Source: Lingula anatina (taxonomy: Eukaryota > Brachiopoda > Lingulata > Lingulida > Lingulidae). Taken from it: a stretch of DNA of 32,570 bases. Location: contig NW_019773662.1 in assembly GCF_001039355.2 (NCBI RefSeq), positions 2,816 through 35,385 on the forward strand. The letters run 5' to 3'. The position numbers and the translations under genes are program-made. A model generated the notes under the pieces. It had not been told where the DNA came from and did no database searches. It saw nothing but the letters and a program-made list of their open reading frames with translations. Below are positions 1 through 11,118 of this stretch, one piece after another. Every line of letters starts with the position of its first letter. The first letter of the stretch is position 1.

Positions 1-2434
1 TGTTGAGAGAAAAAATATTTGGAGATCCAAACATTGGAGAAACACAGACTAAAACAAACTTTCTTAATAAACTAATTAACAAATAGATCACCACCAAAAT
101 CTACTTACTTTTAGCCTAAAAAATGACCTATCCTGAACACTTCATTTAAGTCTATCCTGAAATTTTTGAGTTAGGCTGATAACAATCTGAGAAACCATAA
201 CAAATAGACAAACGAAGGTGAAAATGTGACCTTCTCGGAAGAGGTAATAAAGCATGCATACTAGACTCCCGCATACATGTGTGTATATGGATCAGAGACC
301 TGAACACAGGGCAAGAGGCTCACTCTCTTAAAACAAAGGTGTTTGCACACAACCTTTGGCATCATCAGGCAAGCCAGAGTAACTATTACAGAAGTTTTAA
401 ACAGGCATTTCTGTACTAAAGAAGACTAAGTTGACTTGGACATGTGAACTAGATGAATATTGCATAGCAAAATCCCAAAACAGCTGTCAACTGTACTATT
501 TGACCAATTGGTTTTGGGTAGCAATCTCAGAGGAAGACCATGGTTGAGACTTAAGGACTGAAACTTGCAAAAGCAGCCTGTTTAATTCCACACAGTGACA
601 CACTGGCAGAGGAGTAAACATTATCTAGAGCAAAGTAGAATAAATCTAATTGTCTCTCAAAGAAAGACTAAAAGAAGTCAACAACTCGCTACAGCAAAAT
701 GAATAGACTTTGAAGCAAAATCACCATGAAATACTGACATAAACCCTGTATCACCTCCCTTGCTTGTAGATTCTAAAACAGAACTTGCTTATAAAACATG
801 GAAAAGATGAGCCATGAGAGAATCCGACGTTAGAAGACTATGGATACCAAATTGAGACATTCATTGCTGCATAAGACTCTTAACTTGAGTGGTGACCATA
901 TTGAATATTGTAGACATGAAACTGGTTTAAAATATAAAAAAAATAAACTTCTTAATAAAGGCTTAACTTTTTAAAATGATGTATTCAAGAAATATTTGAT
1001 GTAATGATTGTCCCAGCCCCATTATTTGAAAATCATTTGCAGTGGCAGCCCATCTTGACTTTATTGATGTTTTTGGCCATTACTTACTAGCAAAAGGAGA
1101 CTGGAATTCAATCAAATTAATTAAATGTATAACTTTTTAGAATTAAAATTTGATTTCGATTATTTTTACTTTTTTATTTACATGAATGGCTTATGGTAAG
1201 AATTCACATTTAATAGTAGTATGGTTGCCATCTTGGATATCCTGTCATATTTGAAACATTTGAAATATTTTAAATAGAGAAAGCTTCAAAATCATACCAA
1301 AATAGGAAAAGGGAGTCTGCAATATATACAGTTTTATCAAAAACATGTACATTACGCCTTTTATATACATTTTCAATGCAGTTTGGTTTTTTCTCATTAC
1401 GTACGGAGAATTTATGGGCAAAAAATCAGAAGGGATCATTTATTCAATTCTGTACAGTAGCCTTCCAAAATATGAACTGTATTAAACAATACTGTAGGTG
1501 AATTATTGCATGAAAAAGACATTCAATTTGAAATCTAGAAAGACATAAAGCTTTCGTTCATAATCAACTCACTATAATCAACTCTTTTTCATTGGTAGCC
1601 GTCATTGATTTATGGCAATCAAGTAAAATATGATGAATTTAAGGAAATATGAATGGTCAAAGTAGCAAGAAAGGCCTGGATGTTAAAGATACATTAAAGA
1701 TATACGTCACAGTGGTTTTAAAATAATGCTTCTTTAATTTCTCTCTCTATATATATATATTATTAATAATGAATCAGATAAATAAGCATATTTATTGTAC
1801 GTAATAGCAGCCATCTTGAATATTAATTGCAATGTAAAAATCTGAGAAAGTTTCTTTGAAATAAGTCGCGTGCAGTTCATTTTTATCAATGGCAAACTTG
1901 GAATCATGAAAAATGAAGAAAAATTAACCACTTTTTGACAGAATGAAGTGTCCAAGAAGCAAAATGAGATTGCAATACAGATAAATTTATCAAAAAATAA
2001 ATATTTTTAATTTGCTAATTATTCCATTTAATGTTTTTTAACATGCAAATCAAAATAATGTACGTTTGGAATCCAGAAATTGGCGGCCATTTTGTATTTT
2101 TATACCCTGAACAAAATCTCAAAACAATTTATATTATTCAGTCATACATTTCATACCATGACCTGTGCAATAAATCCTCCATTAAGTAAGTGAGAGAACA
2201 GTTTCATTAGCTCTGTATGTATAAATTCAAATTACTGTTTTTCTTTTTATCAAGAGCTTGTAAAATATGTGGGTATTACCTCCAATATTTCTGATGATGG
2301 TGACTGACAGTCACAGAAATATTGGAGGTAATACCCACATATTTTACAAGCTCTTGATAAAAAGAAAAACAGTAATTTGAACTCCATTAAGTAGTCTGAG
2401 ATGTTTTATACTGAGAAAGGCTTGTTGACATATC
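1..2434 (+). repeat. Left arm of the foldback
   Basis: Pairs as reverse complement with 5492-8368. The inner limit is set by ACATATC (2428-2434), matching GATATGT immediately right of the N at 5491. Confidence 0.88.
2189..2381. mobile_element. Hairpin insertion with a 12-bp target duplication
   Basis: CTCCATTAAGTA occurs at 2177-2188 and again at 2382-2393, bracketing 193 extra bases. The copies at about 10182-10193 and, inverted, at about 5529-5540 show the uninterrupted empty site. The insert contains a 68-bp perfect inverted repeat (2226-2293 and 2314-2381) around a 20-base loop, which itself has a short TGACT/AGTCA stem. Thirty-seven further bases lie to its left. The 12-bp duplication suggests target-primed or similar insertion rather than a cut-and-paste element. 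Confidence 0.85.
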
Positions 2435-2990
2435 AAAACAAAAAGCCCATTTTATGTGGTGGCCATCTTGGATTAGAGCCATCTGTGTTCAAATGTACAA
2501 TTTTGTGATAAATTAACTGGTAAAAATTAAAAATATAGACTTCAACTTATTCAAATACATCAAAACATGTAAAATATTCCTAATTTTTGGTTAATAAAAA
2601 AAATTTTCAAATTTAGGTATTTGTATTTTTTCACAAAAAGTAAGGAAAATGGCCGCCATCTTGGATTCAGTCACCATCTTGAAAAATGTAAAGTGCCTGA
2701 AAAATCAAAGAAGGCCAAAGTACTTGTGATCAGTGCAAATTTTGATAATATTAAGTTGTTAAGTAACTTTTAAATCAATTTTTGTATTTACAGTTGACAC
2801 ATGAATTTACTGGCGGCCATCTTGGATTTGGCCTGTTTCCGGTACAAACGGACACTTTTTCAAGCCGGAAACAAGCAGAAATGAAAAATTCAGGTTCTAA
2901 ACTGCAAGAATCAATCATAAAACCTTTGCCTGACGGGGGGTGCAGCCAAATCCTTAAATAAGGCCTTTTTTCAATTTGGCTCATGGACTA
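2395..2990 (+). repeat. 600-bp block nearly identical to 10195-10790
   Basis: The two blocks match line by line at a constant offset of 7800 bases, with only a handful of substitutions (for example TCACCATCTT against TCGCCATCTT). Homology stops abruptly after CATGGACTA at 2990 and 10790. Both carry the same 69-residue minus-strand open frame, which is not evidence of coding. Confidence 0.93.
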
Positions 2991-2999
2991 TTTCTGCAA

Positions 3000-3590
3000 A
3001 TGTACTAAATCCATTTCTTAAAATTAGAAGCTTTTCTAATTTACTTTTGAAGCACAAGATAACATCATAAGATTACCGAGTGCAAATGTGCCCCTGCTTT
3101 TAGTACTTTACCAATGCACTACACCAAATTGTTGAGACCTGTATGTTTGATTAGCTGTCATTTTGTTATATTTGTGAGCATTTGAAGAAGCGCTATGCAC
3201 TGAGCTAGCTGAAGAATCATAACCAACAGACAAAATTGGTATACCCCAAGCTTTTTTTAAATTTGCCTCTTTGAGGCTAAGTTATTTTTGTGTTTCTTTC
3301 ACATTTTATGGATTTTGCACGATACTTTTTTTTTTTTTTTTGGAAAGGGGGAGTTGCCCATGAGTGCCATATAAGTAGATCGCTAACTTGGAATTGATCT
3401 AAATGAGAATCCAGAGCAAAAAGCCAAACTACTTATTTTGGTTTAGCAAAAGAAGGACTGTTTTCAGTACATAATAAATGTATCATGCTTGATGCTTTTT
3501 TACAAACTCTGTAGAATAGCTCCTGCACAAGTAGGAATATGCTGATTATACAGGTAGTTGCAAAGCCCACGTGCCTTTTCACGAGTGATT
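3000..3590. other. Foldback spacer, no gene seen
   Basis: AT-rich sequence with a poly-T run near 3327-3341. I see no exon, repeat end or RNA gene. Confidence 0.5.
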
Positions 3591-3612
3591 ACAATTCAAT
3601 ACTTGTGGCCCA

Positions 3613-4190
3613 CTGACTTTTGGAGGCCATTTTGGAATTTTAAAACCTAAAATGGCAGATACCGATGCTACATACATACTATGGTATTTTATAACCATTA
3701 GATGATATTTTCAACAAAGACTATACAAATAACTTTCACCTTGAAAGGGTATTTTTGGGGCCATATTGAAATTGATTGCCATATTGGAATTTTCAGACAT
3801 GCCCCCATATCCAGTGTTGCTTAGAATCATGTTCTCCACAACTGTGCCAATTTTTATGCTTGTAATTGTAAGTGCTTGATGATTTCACAAAACTACTGCA
3901 TATTTTGAGTAAGTAGACTGCTTATTTTACTTTTGGAGGCCATTTTGGAATTCTATACACCTGTAGAAGCGGATATTGATAATCCATTCATAGCGTGATA
4001 TTTTCCAGCTATAAAATGATATTTTAAACCATTATAGGACTATATATTAGAGGTTTTCATTGAAAAGAGTATTTGTGGCGGCCATATTGGATTTGGCGGC
4101 CATATTAGAATTTCCAGACATGCCCATATATCCAAAATTGCTTAGAATTTCATTCTCTACCACTGTGCCAAATTTCATGCTTATAGGTAA
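3613..4190 (+). repeat. Diverged tandem duplication of a unit of about 315 bp
   Basis: TGGAGGCCATTTTGGAATT recurs at 3621 and 3934 (offset 313), and CCATATTG followed by GACATGCCC and a shared tail recurs with an offset of about 321. Each unit holds three GCCATNTT words. Confidence 0.82.
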
Positions 4191-4224
4191 AAAATGCACA
4201 ATTCACCGTTTTTTCTGCACCAAA

Positions 4225-4452
4225 TTCTTGGACTACTAGGGAGCAGTTAGCTTAATCAGCTTAATTGTCTGATACTCCCCGTCGCAAAGCATCATGGAGC
4301 ACAAAGTTTTCCCAACTTATCCAAGTACTTCAAGTTACTAGGGTGAATGCCGGACAATGAAGTTGCTTAAACTAAATGCAATTTAGCGAGAATCCCCGAG
4401 GTGTTAGATCGATCCAGCTAGCAGGATAGGGTTATGGGAATGGTACCTTATT
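4225..4452. repeat. Degenerate third copy of the GATCGATC-type MITE
   Basis: The stretch ending GTTAGATCGATCCAGCTAGC, then TAGGGTTATGGGAA, resembles the right part of the elements at 8667-8893 and 28688-28886 (GTTAGGTCGATCTA, then an ATGGAAATAGGG-like end). The left end is unclear. Confidence 0.5.
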
Positions 4453-4567
4453 TTCGAAGCATAGCTGAACTATTGACGATTATACTTTCAAAAAGTGTCT
4501 CCAAACGGCTTCATACGCATTTTTTTAAAACTTAAAAGGACTATTTTAATACTGCAGTTGTAACGAC

Positions 4568-5013
4568 TTAAAGGCATCGTCTCCTTTCCCTACACAGCTC
4601 AGTACTTTGTGGGGCGTCAAACTGTGTCACTTGGGTGACGTACACAAATGCACCTTTTTAAACACTTGGAAATAAGTAAAATAAATTAGACAACTACTTT
4701 TATTTCTGCATATTGGTTTCCTTCTTTTTACTTATTTATCTTCTTTTTTGCGTCTTATCACAGTGCTCACACATTCATTTGAAAATTCATTTAAAGGCAT
4801 CGTCTCCTTTCCCTACACAGCTCAGTACTTTGTGGGGCGTCAAACTGTGTCACTTGGGTGACGTACACAAATGCACCTTTTTAAACACTTGGAAATAAGT
4901 AAAATAAATTAGACAACTACTTTTATTTCTGCATATTGGTTTCCTTCTTTTTACTTATTTATCTTCTTTTTTGCGTCTTATCACAGTGCTCACACATTCA
5001 TTTGAAAAAAAAA
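4568..5013 (+). repeat. Perfect tandem duplication, 223-bp unit
   Basis: The segment starting TTAAAGGCATCGTCTCC at 4568 repeats at 4791 with no difference seen across the whole unit, through TCATTTGAAAA. Either it is very recent or it is an assembly artefact. It contains no coding signal. Confidence 0.93.
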
Positions 5014-5490
5014 ATGCAACATCCCTATCGAGAAATAAAAACTTGCACATAATCACCCTTTACATTTTTTCAGGCAACGAAAAGTGTAAGGTTTCTTGCA
5101 GCACTCTGTAGATATCAGCTTGTTATGATTAATCAGCGACACAATAAGACGGTTTTAAAAAAGGTATATAAGCCCCCATGACTCCACCACGCAGCTTGCA
5201 AAATACCGAACATTGCTACCCCGTGGATAAGTTTTTTTTTTCAAGATCACTATTCTTCGTTAATGAATTATGTTCATTTCTCCTTTTTCAATAAGTCCAT
5301 TCGTCTGGAGCTATGAGATTAACCACGTGCACATTGCATCACAGTATTCATCACAGCATTCACTCCGGGCCTTCTGAAGGAGATTTCCCTACTATAGCCT
5401 GTCTGTGAAGAATCGTTTAATCAGACCCAAGACTACGTGTATCCTTTCTCAGGTTATACATACATTTTGATAATGACTCGATGTAACATG
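5014..5490. other. Foldback spacer, no gene seen
   Basis: Unique-looking AT-rich sequence up to the N at 5491. No exon or RNA gene recognised. Confidence 0.5.
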
Positions 5491-5491
5491 N

Positions 5492-8368
5492 GATATGTCA
5501 ACAAGCCTTTCTCAGTATAAAACATCTCAGACTACTTAATGGAGGATTTATTGCACAGGTCATGGTATGAAATGTATGACTGAATAATTTAAATTGTTTA
5601 GAGATTTTGTTCAGGGTATAAAAATCCAAAATGGCCGCCAATTTCTGGATTCAAAACGTACATTATTTTGATTTGCATGTTAAAAAACATTAATTGAATA
5701 ATAAGTAAATTAAAAACATTTATTTTTTGATAAATTTATCTGTATTGAAATTTCATTTTGCTTCTTAGACAATTTATTCAGCCAAAAAGTGGTTAATTTT
5801 TCTTCATTTATCATGATTCCAAGTTTGCCATTGATAAAAATGAACTGCACGCTAACCGTATGGACAATACCACATATTGTGAGCCTTACTTAAAAGGCTA
5901 TTTCTGAGCCTTATTGTTCAAGTTATGGAATGGAATATATAACTGAATGATTCAAAATGCTTTTAGGCTTATAGTTTAGGGTTGAAAAGTCCAAAATGGC
6001 CGTCAATTTCTGGATCCAAAACATACATTATTTTGATTTGCATGTTGTAAAACATCAAATTGGATAATTAGCAAATTAAAGATATTTATTTTTTGATAAA
6101 TTTATCTGTATTGCAATCTCATTTTGCTTCTTGGACACTTCATTCTGTCAAAAAGTGATTATTTTTGCTTCATTTATCATGATTCCAAGTTGGCCATTGT
6201 TGAAAATGAACTGCAACTACCTGTGTGGACAATACCACGTTGAGAGCCTTACTAAATTGCGTACACAGTATTTCTGTACTTTTTTGAACTCATTTTTAAA
6301 TTACTTTTTATCCTAAATAATTTTTTCTTTGAATTATTTCAAAGAAACTTTCTCAGATTTTTACATTGCAATTAAAATTCAAGATGGCTGCTATTACGTA
6401 CATTAAATAATATTTAATATGCTTACTTATCTGATTCATTACTAATAATATATATAGAGAGAGAAATTAAAGAAACATTATTTTAAAACCACTGTGACGT
6501 ATATCTTTAATGTATCTTTAACATCCAGGCCTTTCTTGCTACTTTGACCATTCATATTTCCTTAAATTCATCATATTTTACTTGATTGCCATAAATCAAT
6601 GACGGCCACCAATGAAAAATAGTTGGTTATAGTGAGTTGATTATGAAGGAAAGCTTTGTCTTTCTAGATTTCAAATTGAATGTCTTTTTCATGCAATAAT
6701 TCATCTACAGTATTGTTTAATTCAGTTCAAATTTTTGGAAGGCTACAGAATTGAACAAATGATCCCTTCTGATTTTTTGCCCATAAATTCTCTGTACGTA
6801 ATGAGAAAAAATCAAACTGCATTGAAAATGAATACAGAAGGCGTAATGTACATGTTTTTGATAAAACTGGATATATTGCAGACTCCTTTTTCCTATTTTG
6901 GTATGATTTCGAAGCTTTCTCTATTTAAAATATTTCAAATGTTTCAAATATGACAGGATATCCAAGATGGCAACCATACTACTATTAACTGTGAATTCTT
7001 ACCATAAGCCATTCATGTAAATAAAAAAGTAAAAATAATCGAAATCAAATGTTAATTCTAAAAAGTTATACATTTAATTAATTTGATTGAATTCCAGTCT
7101 CCTTTTGCTAGTAAGTAATGGCCAAAAACATCAATAAAGTCAAGATGGGGTGCCACTGCAAATGATTTTCAAATAATTGGGCTGGGACATTCATTTCGTC
7201 AAATATTTCTTGAATACATAATTTTAAAAAGTTAAGACTTTATTAAGAAGTTTAATTTTTTTATATTTTAAACCAGTTTCATGTCTACAATATTCAATAT
7301 GGTCACCACTCAAGTTAAGAGTCTTATGCAGCAATGAATATCTCAATTTGGTATCCATAGTCTTCTAACGTCGGATTCTTTCATGGCTCATCTTTTCCAT
7401 GTTTTATAAGCAAGTTCTGTTTTAGAATCTACAAGCAAGGGAGGTGTTACAGGGTTTACGTCAGTATTTCATGGTGATTTTGCTTCAAAGTCTGTTCATT
7501 TTGCTGTAGCGAGTTGTTGACCTCTTTTAGTCTTTCTTTGAGAGACAATTAGATTTATTCTACTTTGCTCTAGATAATGTTTACTCCTTTGCCAGTGTGT
7601 CACTGTGTGGAACTAAACAGGCTGCTTTTGCAAGTTTCAGTCCTTAAGTCTCAACCATGGTCTTCCTCTGAGATTGCTACCCAAAACCAATTGGTCAAAT
7701 AGTACAGGTGACAGCTGATTTGGGATTTTGCTATGCAACATTCATCTAGTTCACATGTCCAAGTCAACTTAGTCTTCTTTAGCACAGAAATGCCTGTTTA
7801 AAACTTCTGTAATAGTTACTCTGGCTTGCCTGATGATGCCAAAGGTTGTGCGCAAACACCTTTGTTTTAAGAGAGTGAGCCTCTTGCCCTGTGTTCAGGT
7901 CTCTGATCCATATACACACANTAGTTCACATGTCCAAGTCAACTTAGTCTTCTTTAGCACAGAAATGCCTGTTTAAAACTTCTGTAATAGTTACTCTGGC
8001 TTGCCTGATGATGCCAAAGGTTGTGTGCAAACACCTTTGTTTTAAGAGGGTGAGCCTCTTGACCTGTGTTCAGGTCTCTGATCCATATACACACATGTAT
8101 GCGGGAGCTTAGTATGCATGCTTTATTACCTCTTCTCGGTCACATTTTCACCTTCGCTTGTCCATTTGTTATGGTTTCTCAGATTGTTATCAGCCTAACT
8201 CAAAAATTTCAGGATAGACTTAAATGAAGTGTTCAGGATAGGTCATTTTTTAGGCTAAAAGTAAGTAGATTTTGGTGGTGATCTATTTGTTAATTAGTTT
8301 ATTAAGAAAGTTTGTTTTAGTCTGTGTTTCTCCAATGTTTGGATCTCCAAATATTATTCCTCTCAACA
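5492..8368 (-). repeat. Right arm of the foldback
   Basis: Reverse complement of 1-2434. It is longer because of an extra 365-bp subunit (the words CCAAAATGGCCGCC at 5626 and CCAAAATGGCCGTC at 5991 mark the two copies) and the duplicated segment 7747-7920 / 7922-8095. Confidence 0.88.
7747..8095 (+). repeat. 174-bp segment duplicated on both sides of an N
   Basis: 7747-7920 (from TAGTTCACATG to CATATACACACA) is repeated at 7922-8095, separated by the single N at 7921, with about three substitutions. This is the pattern of an unmerged contig or haplotype overlap; the left arm has one copy. Confidence 0.9.
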
Positions 8369-8666
8369 GAATAATGTTGGATTTTAAAAGAAATAATGGA
8401 ACATATTGAGCAGTACCTATCCGTGAAGTGCAAGAATTACCTGCACCTATATATACATTGTATCATAAACATCATTTGTCATGTTGTGCTTGAACTCCTT
8501 CATCGTCACTTACATGTGCCATACATCATTCACCATCAATGTACTTCACTTTGCAGCACCACTTCATGAGTTCCCTGAATGTATTATTATCCAGCACTGT
8601 TCTCTAAAGAGACAAAAGATGTTCTTGGAGATCCAGACATTTTCTTGCAACTTCTTTGCTGGTCTT

Positions 8667-8893
8667 ACACCCCATTTCCATAGATTTTTAGATCGATCTA
8701 TCCCTGTGGGGAGTCTCACTAGATTACTGTCAGCTTGGCCGGCTTAAGCGTCTGTCCTGCCTACTAAAAGCTGTAAGGGGGTAATTAACTATGGTGCCCG
8801 CTTGGCTGACTGCAATTTAGGGTGAACCCCCAGGGAGTTAGGTCGATCTAAGTCTTAATCTCTAGATAGATCTAAATCTCTGGGAAAGCACCC
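8667..8893. mobile_element. MITE-like element with GATCGATC-containing terminal repeats, copy 1
   Basis: The left end, ACACCCCATTTCCATAGATT followed by TTAGATCGATCTA, pairs imperfectly with the right end (AGATAGATCTAAATCTCTGG then GAAAGCACCC). The interior (ATTACT, then GCTGTAAGGGG, TAATTAACT and CCCCCAGGGAGTTAGGTCG) is shared with 28688-28886. No coding capacity. Confidence 0.75.
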
Positions 8894-9624
8894 TTAGTTT
8901 ATGATAGTGATTGCTTCCCGGATTTATACATGTAGAATAATGCTAGAGCTGCATGTTATCCATCCCTTTTTTCAGATAAATTAAAGATTTTACCTTTTGG
9001 TTGCTTGAGATTAGGATAATTCTGATTCTTCTTTATGGTCAACACCTAGCAGAATGTGAGAAATCTTATCACTACTACTAGTAAGTCCCTTTTTTGACTG
9101 AGATCCTGGCTCTTTCGTCAAGCTTGACAGGGAACTTTCAACAAGCAATGTACCAGTAACCCCAGTCCATTTGAAATGTAACAATAGAAGTGCTATCATA
9201 TGAAAATTAAATTTTACAGCCCACCCCCCATATAACAAACTATTGATCCTTAAGTTGTAAGTGATGTACGTCACTCTTGTTAGGGCATTTTGGGCATACA
9301 TTTTGTCTGCAATATTTAAAATTGTCATTTTACTAACCTTTATAGTTGCTGCTGAAAAAAATTGCTGTCCCTTGTGTGTTATGCATCAATTTCTGTTCAA
9401 GAAAACGGCAAAGCATCTGAGATTGGCTCAACCTTTTTAAGCACAGGCATATATATATATATATATATATGCATGTATAAAATTACGACTCAACAGTGTG
9501 TTTTCATCCATGTTAACCTAAAATTCATTTTTGTTGGTGGCCATCTTGGATTTTTTTTGATGATTGGAGCTTAGATAAATACTTTATGGAATAATTAGAT
9601 TCTAAACAGTAAAAGGACACTGTA
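8894..9624. other. Intronic or intergenic sequence, no gene seen
   Basis: Holds an AT microsatellite (about 9448-9470) and one GCCATCTTGGA word at 9540. The open frames here lack splice context and recognisable protein features. Confidence 0.5.
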
Positions 9625-10790
9625 GTTTATCAAAATATAGTCTTTAATCATTTGCCCATCATTCAATTTGATGCTTTTCAACATGCAAATCAAAATGTCG
9701 TTTGTTTTGAATCCAGAAATTGACGGCCATTTTGGACTTTTCAACCCTAAACTACAAGCCTAAAAGCATTTTGAATCATTCAGTTATATATTCCATTCCA
9801 TACTTCAACAATAAAGCTCAGAAATAGCCTTTTACGTAAGGCTCATAACATATGGTATTGTCCATACGGGTAGCGTGCAGTTCATTTTTATCAATGGCAA
9901 ACTTGGAATCATGATAAATGAAGAAAAATTAACCACTTTTTGACAGAATAAAGTGTCCAAGAAGCAAAATGAGATTGCAATACAGATAAATTTATCTAAA
10001 AATAAATATTTTTAATTTGCTAATTATTCAATTTAATGTTTTTTAACATGCAAATCAAAATAATGTACGTTTTGAATCCAGAAATTGGCGGCCATTTTGG
10101 ATTTTTATACCCTGAACAAAATCTCAAAACAATTTAAATTATTCAGTCATACATTTCATACCATGACCTGTGCAATAAATCCTCCATTAAGTAGTCTGAG
10201 ATGTTTTATACTGAGAAAGGCTTGTTGACATATCAAAACAAAAAGCCCATTTTATGTGGTGGCCATCTTGGATTAGAGCCATCTGTGTTCAAATGTACAA
10301 TTTTGTGATAAATTAACTGGTAAAAATTAAAAATATAGACTTCAACTTATTCAAATACATCAAAACATGTAAAATATTCCTAATTTTTGGTTAATAAAAA
10401 AAAATTTCAAATTTAGGTATTTGTATTTTTTCACAAAAAGTAAGGAAAATGGCCGCCATCTTGGATTCAGTCGCCATCTTGAAAAATGTAAAGTGCCTGA
10501 AAAATCAAAGAAGGCCAAAGTACTTGTGATCAGTGCAAATTTTGATAATATTAAGTTGTTAAGTAACTTTTAAATCAATTTTTGTATTTACAGTTGACAC
10601 ATGAATTTACTGGCGGCCATCTTGGATTTGGCCTGTTTCCGGTACAAACGGACACTTTTTCAAGCCGGAAACAAGCAGAAATGAAAAATTCAGGTTCTAA
10701 ACTACAAGAATCAATCATAAAACCTTTGCCTGACGGGGGGTGCAGCCAAATCCTTAAATAAGGCCTTTTTTCAATTTGGCTCATGGACTA
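9625..10790 (+). mobile_element. Partial third copy of the foldback inner arm
   Basis: Similar to the reverse complement of about 6110 back to 5492 and then, without a break, to 2395-2990. It has the two-subunit form (GACGGCCATTTTGGA at 9722 and GGCGGCCATTTTGGA at 10087, offset 365) and the empty hairpin site. The outer arm is absent. Confidence 0.85.
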
Positions 10791-11014
10791 CAGTATTTTT
10801 TTTAAAATAATGATCTTGTCAAGATGTACAAAAAGTATGCACCAAGACTAATAGATGTTCAAAATTTGTATATTTTTTCACTGCCCAAGAATTGATGCAC
10901 TGTACAGTCCAGTAATCCAAGTCTAGGTATTTTTCTGCAATGTGAAAGTTATGGAGAAATGGTATTGTGGGATATATATATATTATTCATTAACAAATAT
11001 GTGCTATGTTCCAG
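10791..11014. other. 3' end of the intron preceding the first visible NUP188 exon
   Basis: No upstream NUP188 exon was recognised between 1 and 11014, so the preceding intron may exceed 11 kb, far longer than the other introns in this gene. Confidence 0.5.
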
Positions 11015-11118
11015 GGCACATATCATTGCCTTCCTAGTTTACTACGGGCTGCTACTGACTTCATCTATGCACTGTGGAAGGGCCAGAGGGACATGGCAAT
11101 GCAGGCACTCAGAAAAAG
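11015..11118 (+). CDS. NUP188: NUP188 exon 1 of this window
   Basis: Acceptor TTCCAG precedes 11015 and the frame opens in phase 0. It encodes SLLRAATDFIYALWKGQRD and ends in ALRK plus two bases of a split serine codon. The donor is weak (AG then GTCTCT), but the split codon joins the next exon to give RKSPLFWGSL, which fits a continuous helix of the family. Alternative donor use is possible. Confidence 0.75.

Larger units (their letters stand above)
1..8368. mobile_element. Large foldback (long inverted-repeat) element, left end at or beyond the window edge
   Basis: The sequence from 1 to about 2434 is the near-perfect reverse complement of about 8368 back to 5492. The tip TGTTGAGAGA at 1 pairs with CTCTCAACA at 8359-8367. 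The arms differ in three ways. The left arm carries a 205-bp insertion (see 2189-2381). The right arm has two copies of a 365-bp subunit where the left has one. The right arm also contains a 174-bp duplication around an N. The spacer (about 2435-5490) is not palindromic and holds tandem duplications. I see no transposase or reverse transcriptase coding sequence; the open frames inside are short and shared only because the DNA is repeated. No target-site duplication can be checked, because the left flank is missing. Confidence 0.8.

Noticed and set aside
2270-2330. Hammerhead ribozyme (CTGATGA ... GAAA)
   Set aside because: The bases just before CTGATGA pair directly with those just after GAAA, giving one long hairpin. 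A hammerhead needs these to belong to two different stems and a separate cleavage-site strand, which I cannot find.
2775-2984. 69-codon minus-strand protein, also at 10575-10784
   Set aside because: Identical because the DNA is a recent repeat; no family features, and the region is dominated by GCCATCTT words.
3613-4190. Coding tandem domains
   Set aside because: The duplicated unit has no sustained open frame on either strand.
8481-8747. 88-codon gene
   Set aside because: Its second half is the MITE at 8667-8893; no conserved features.
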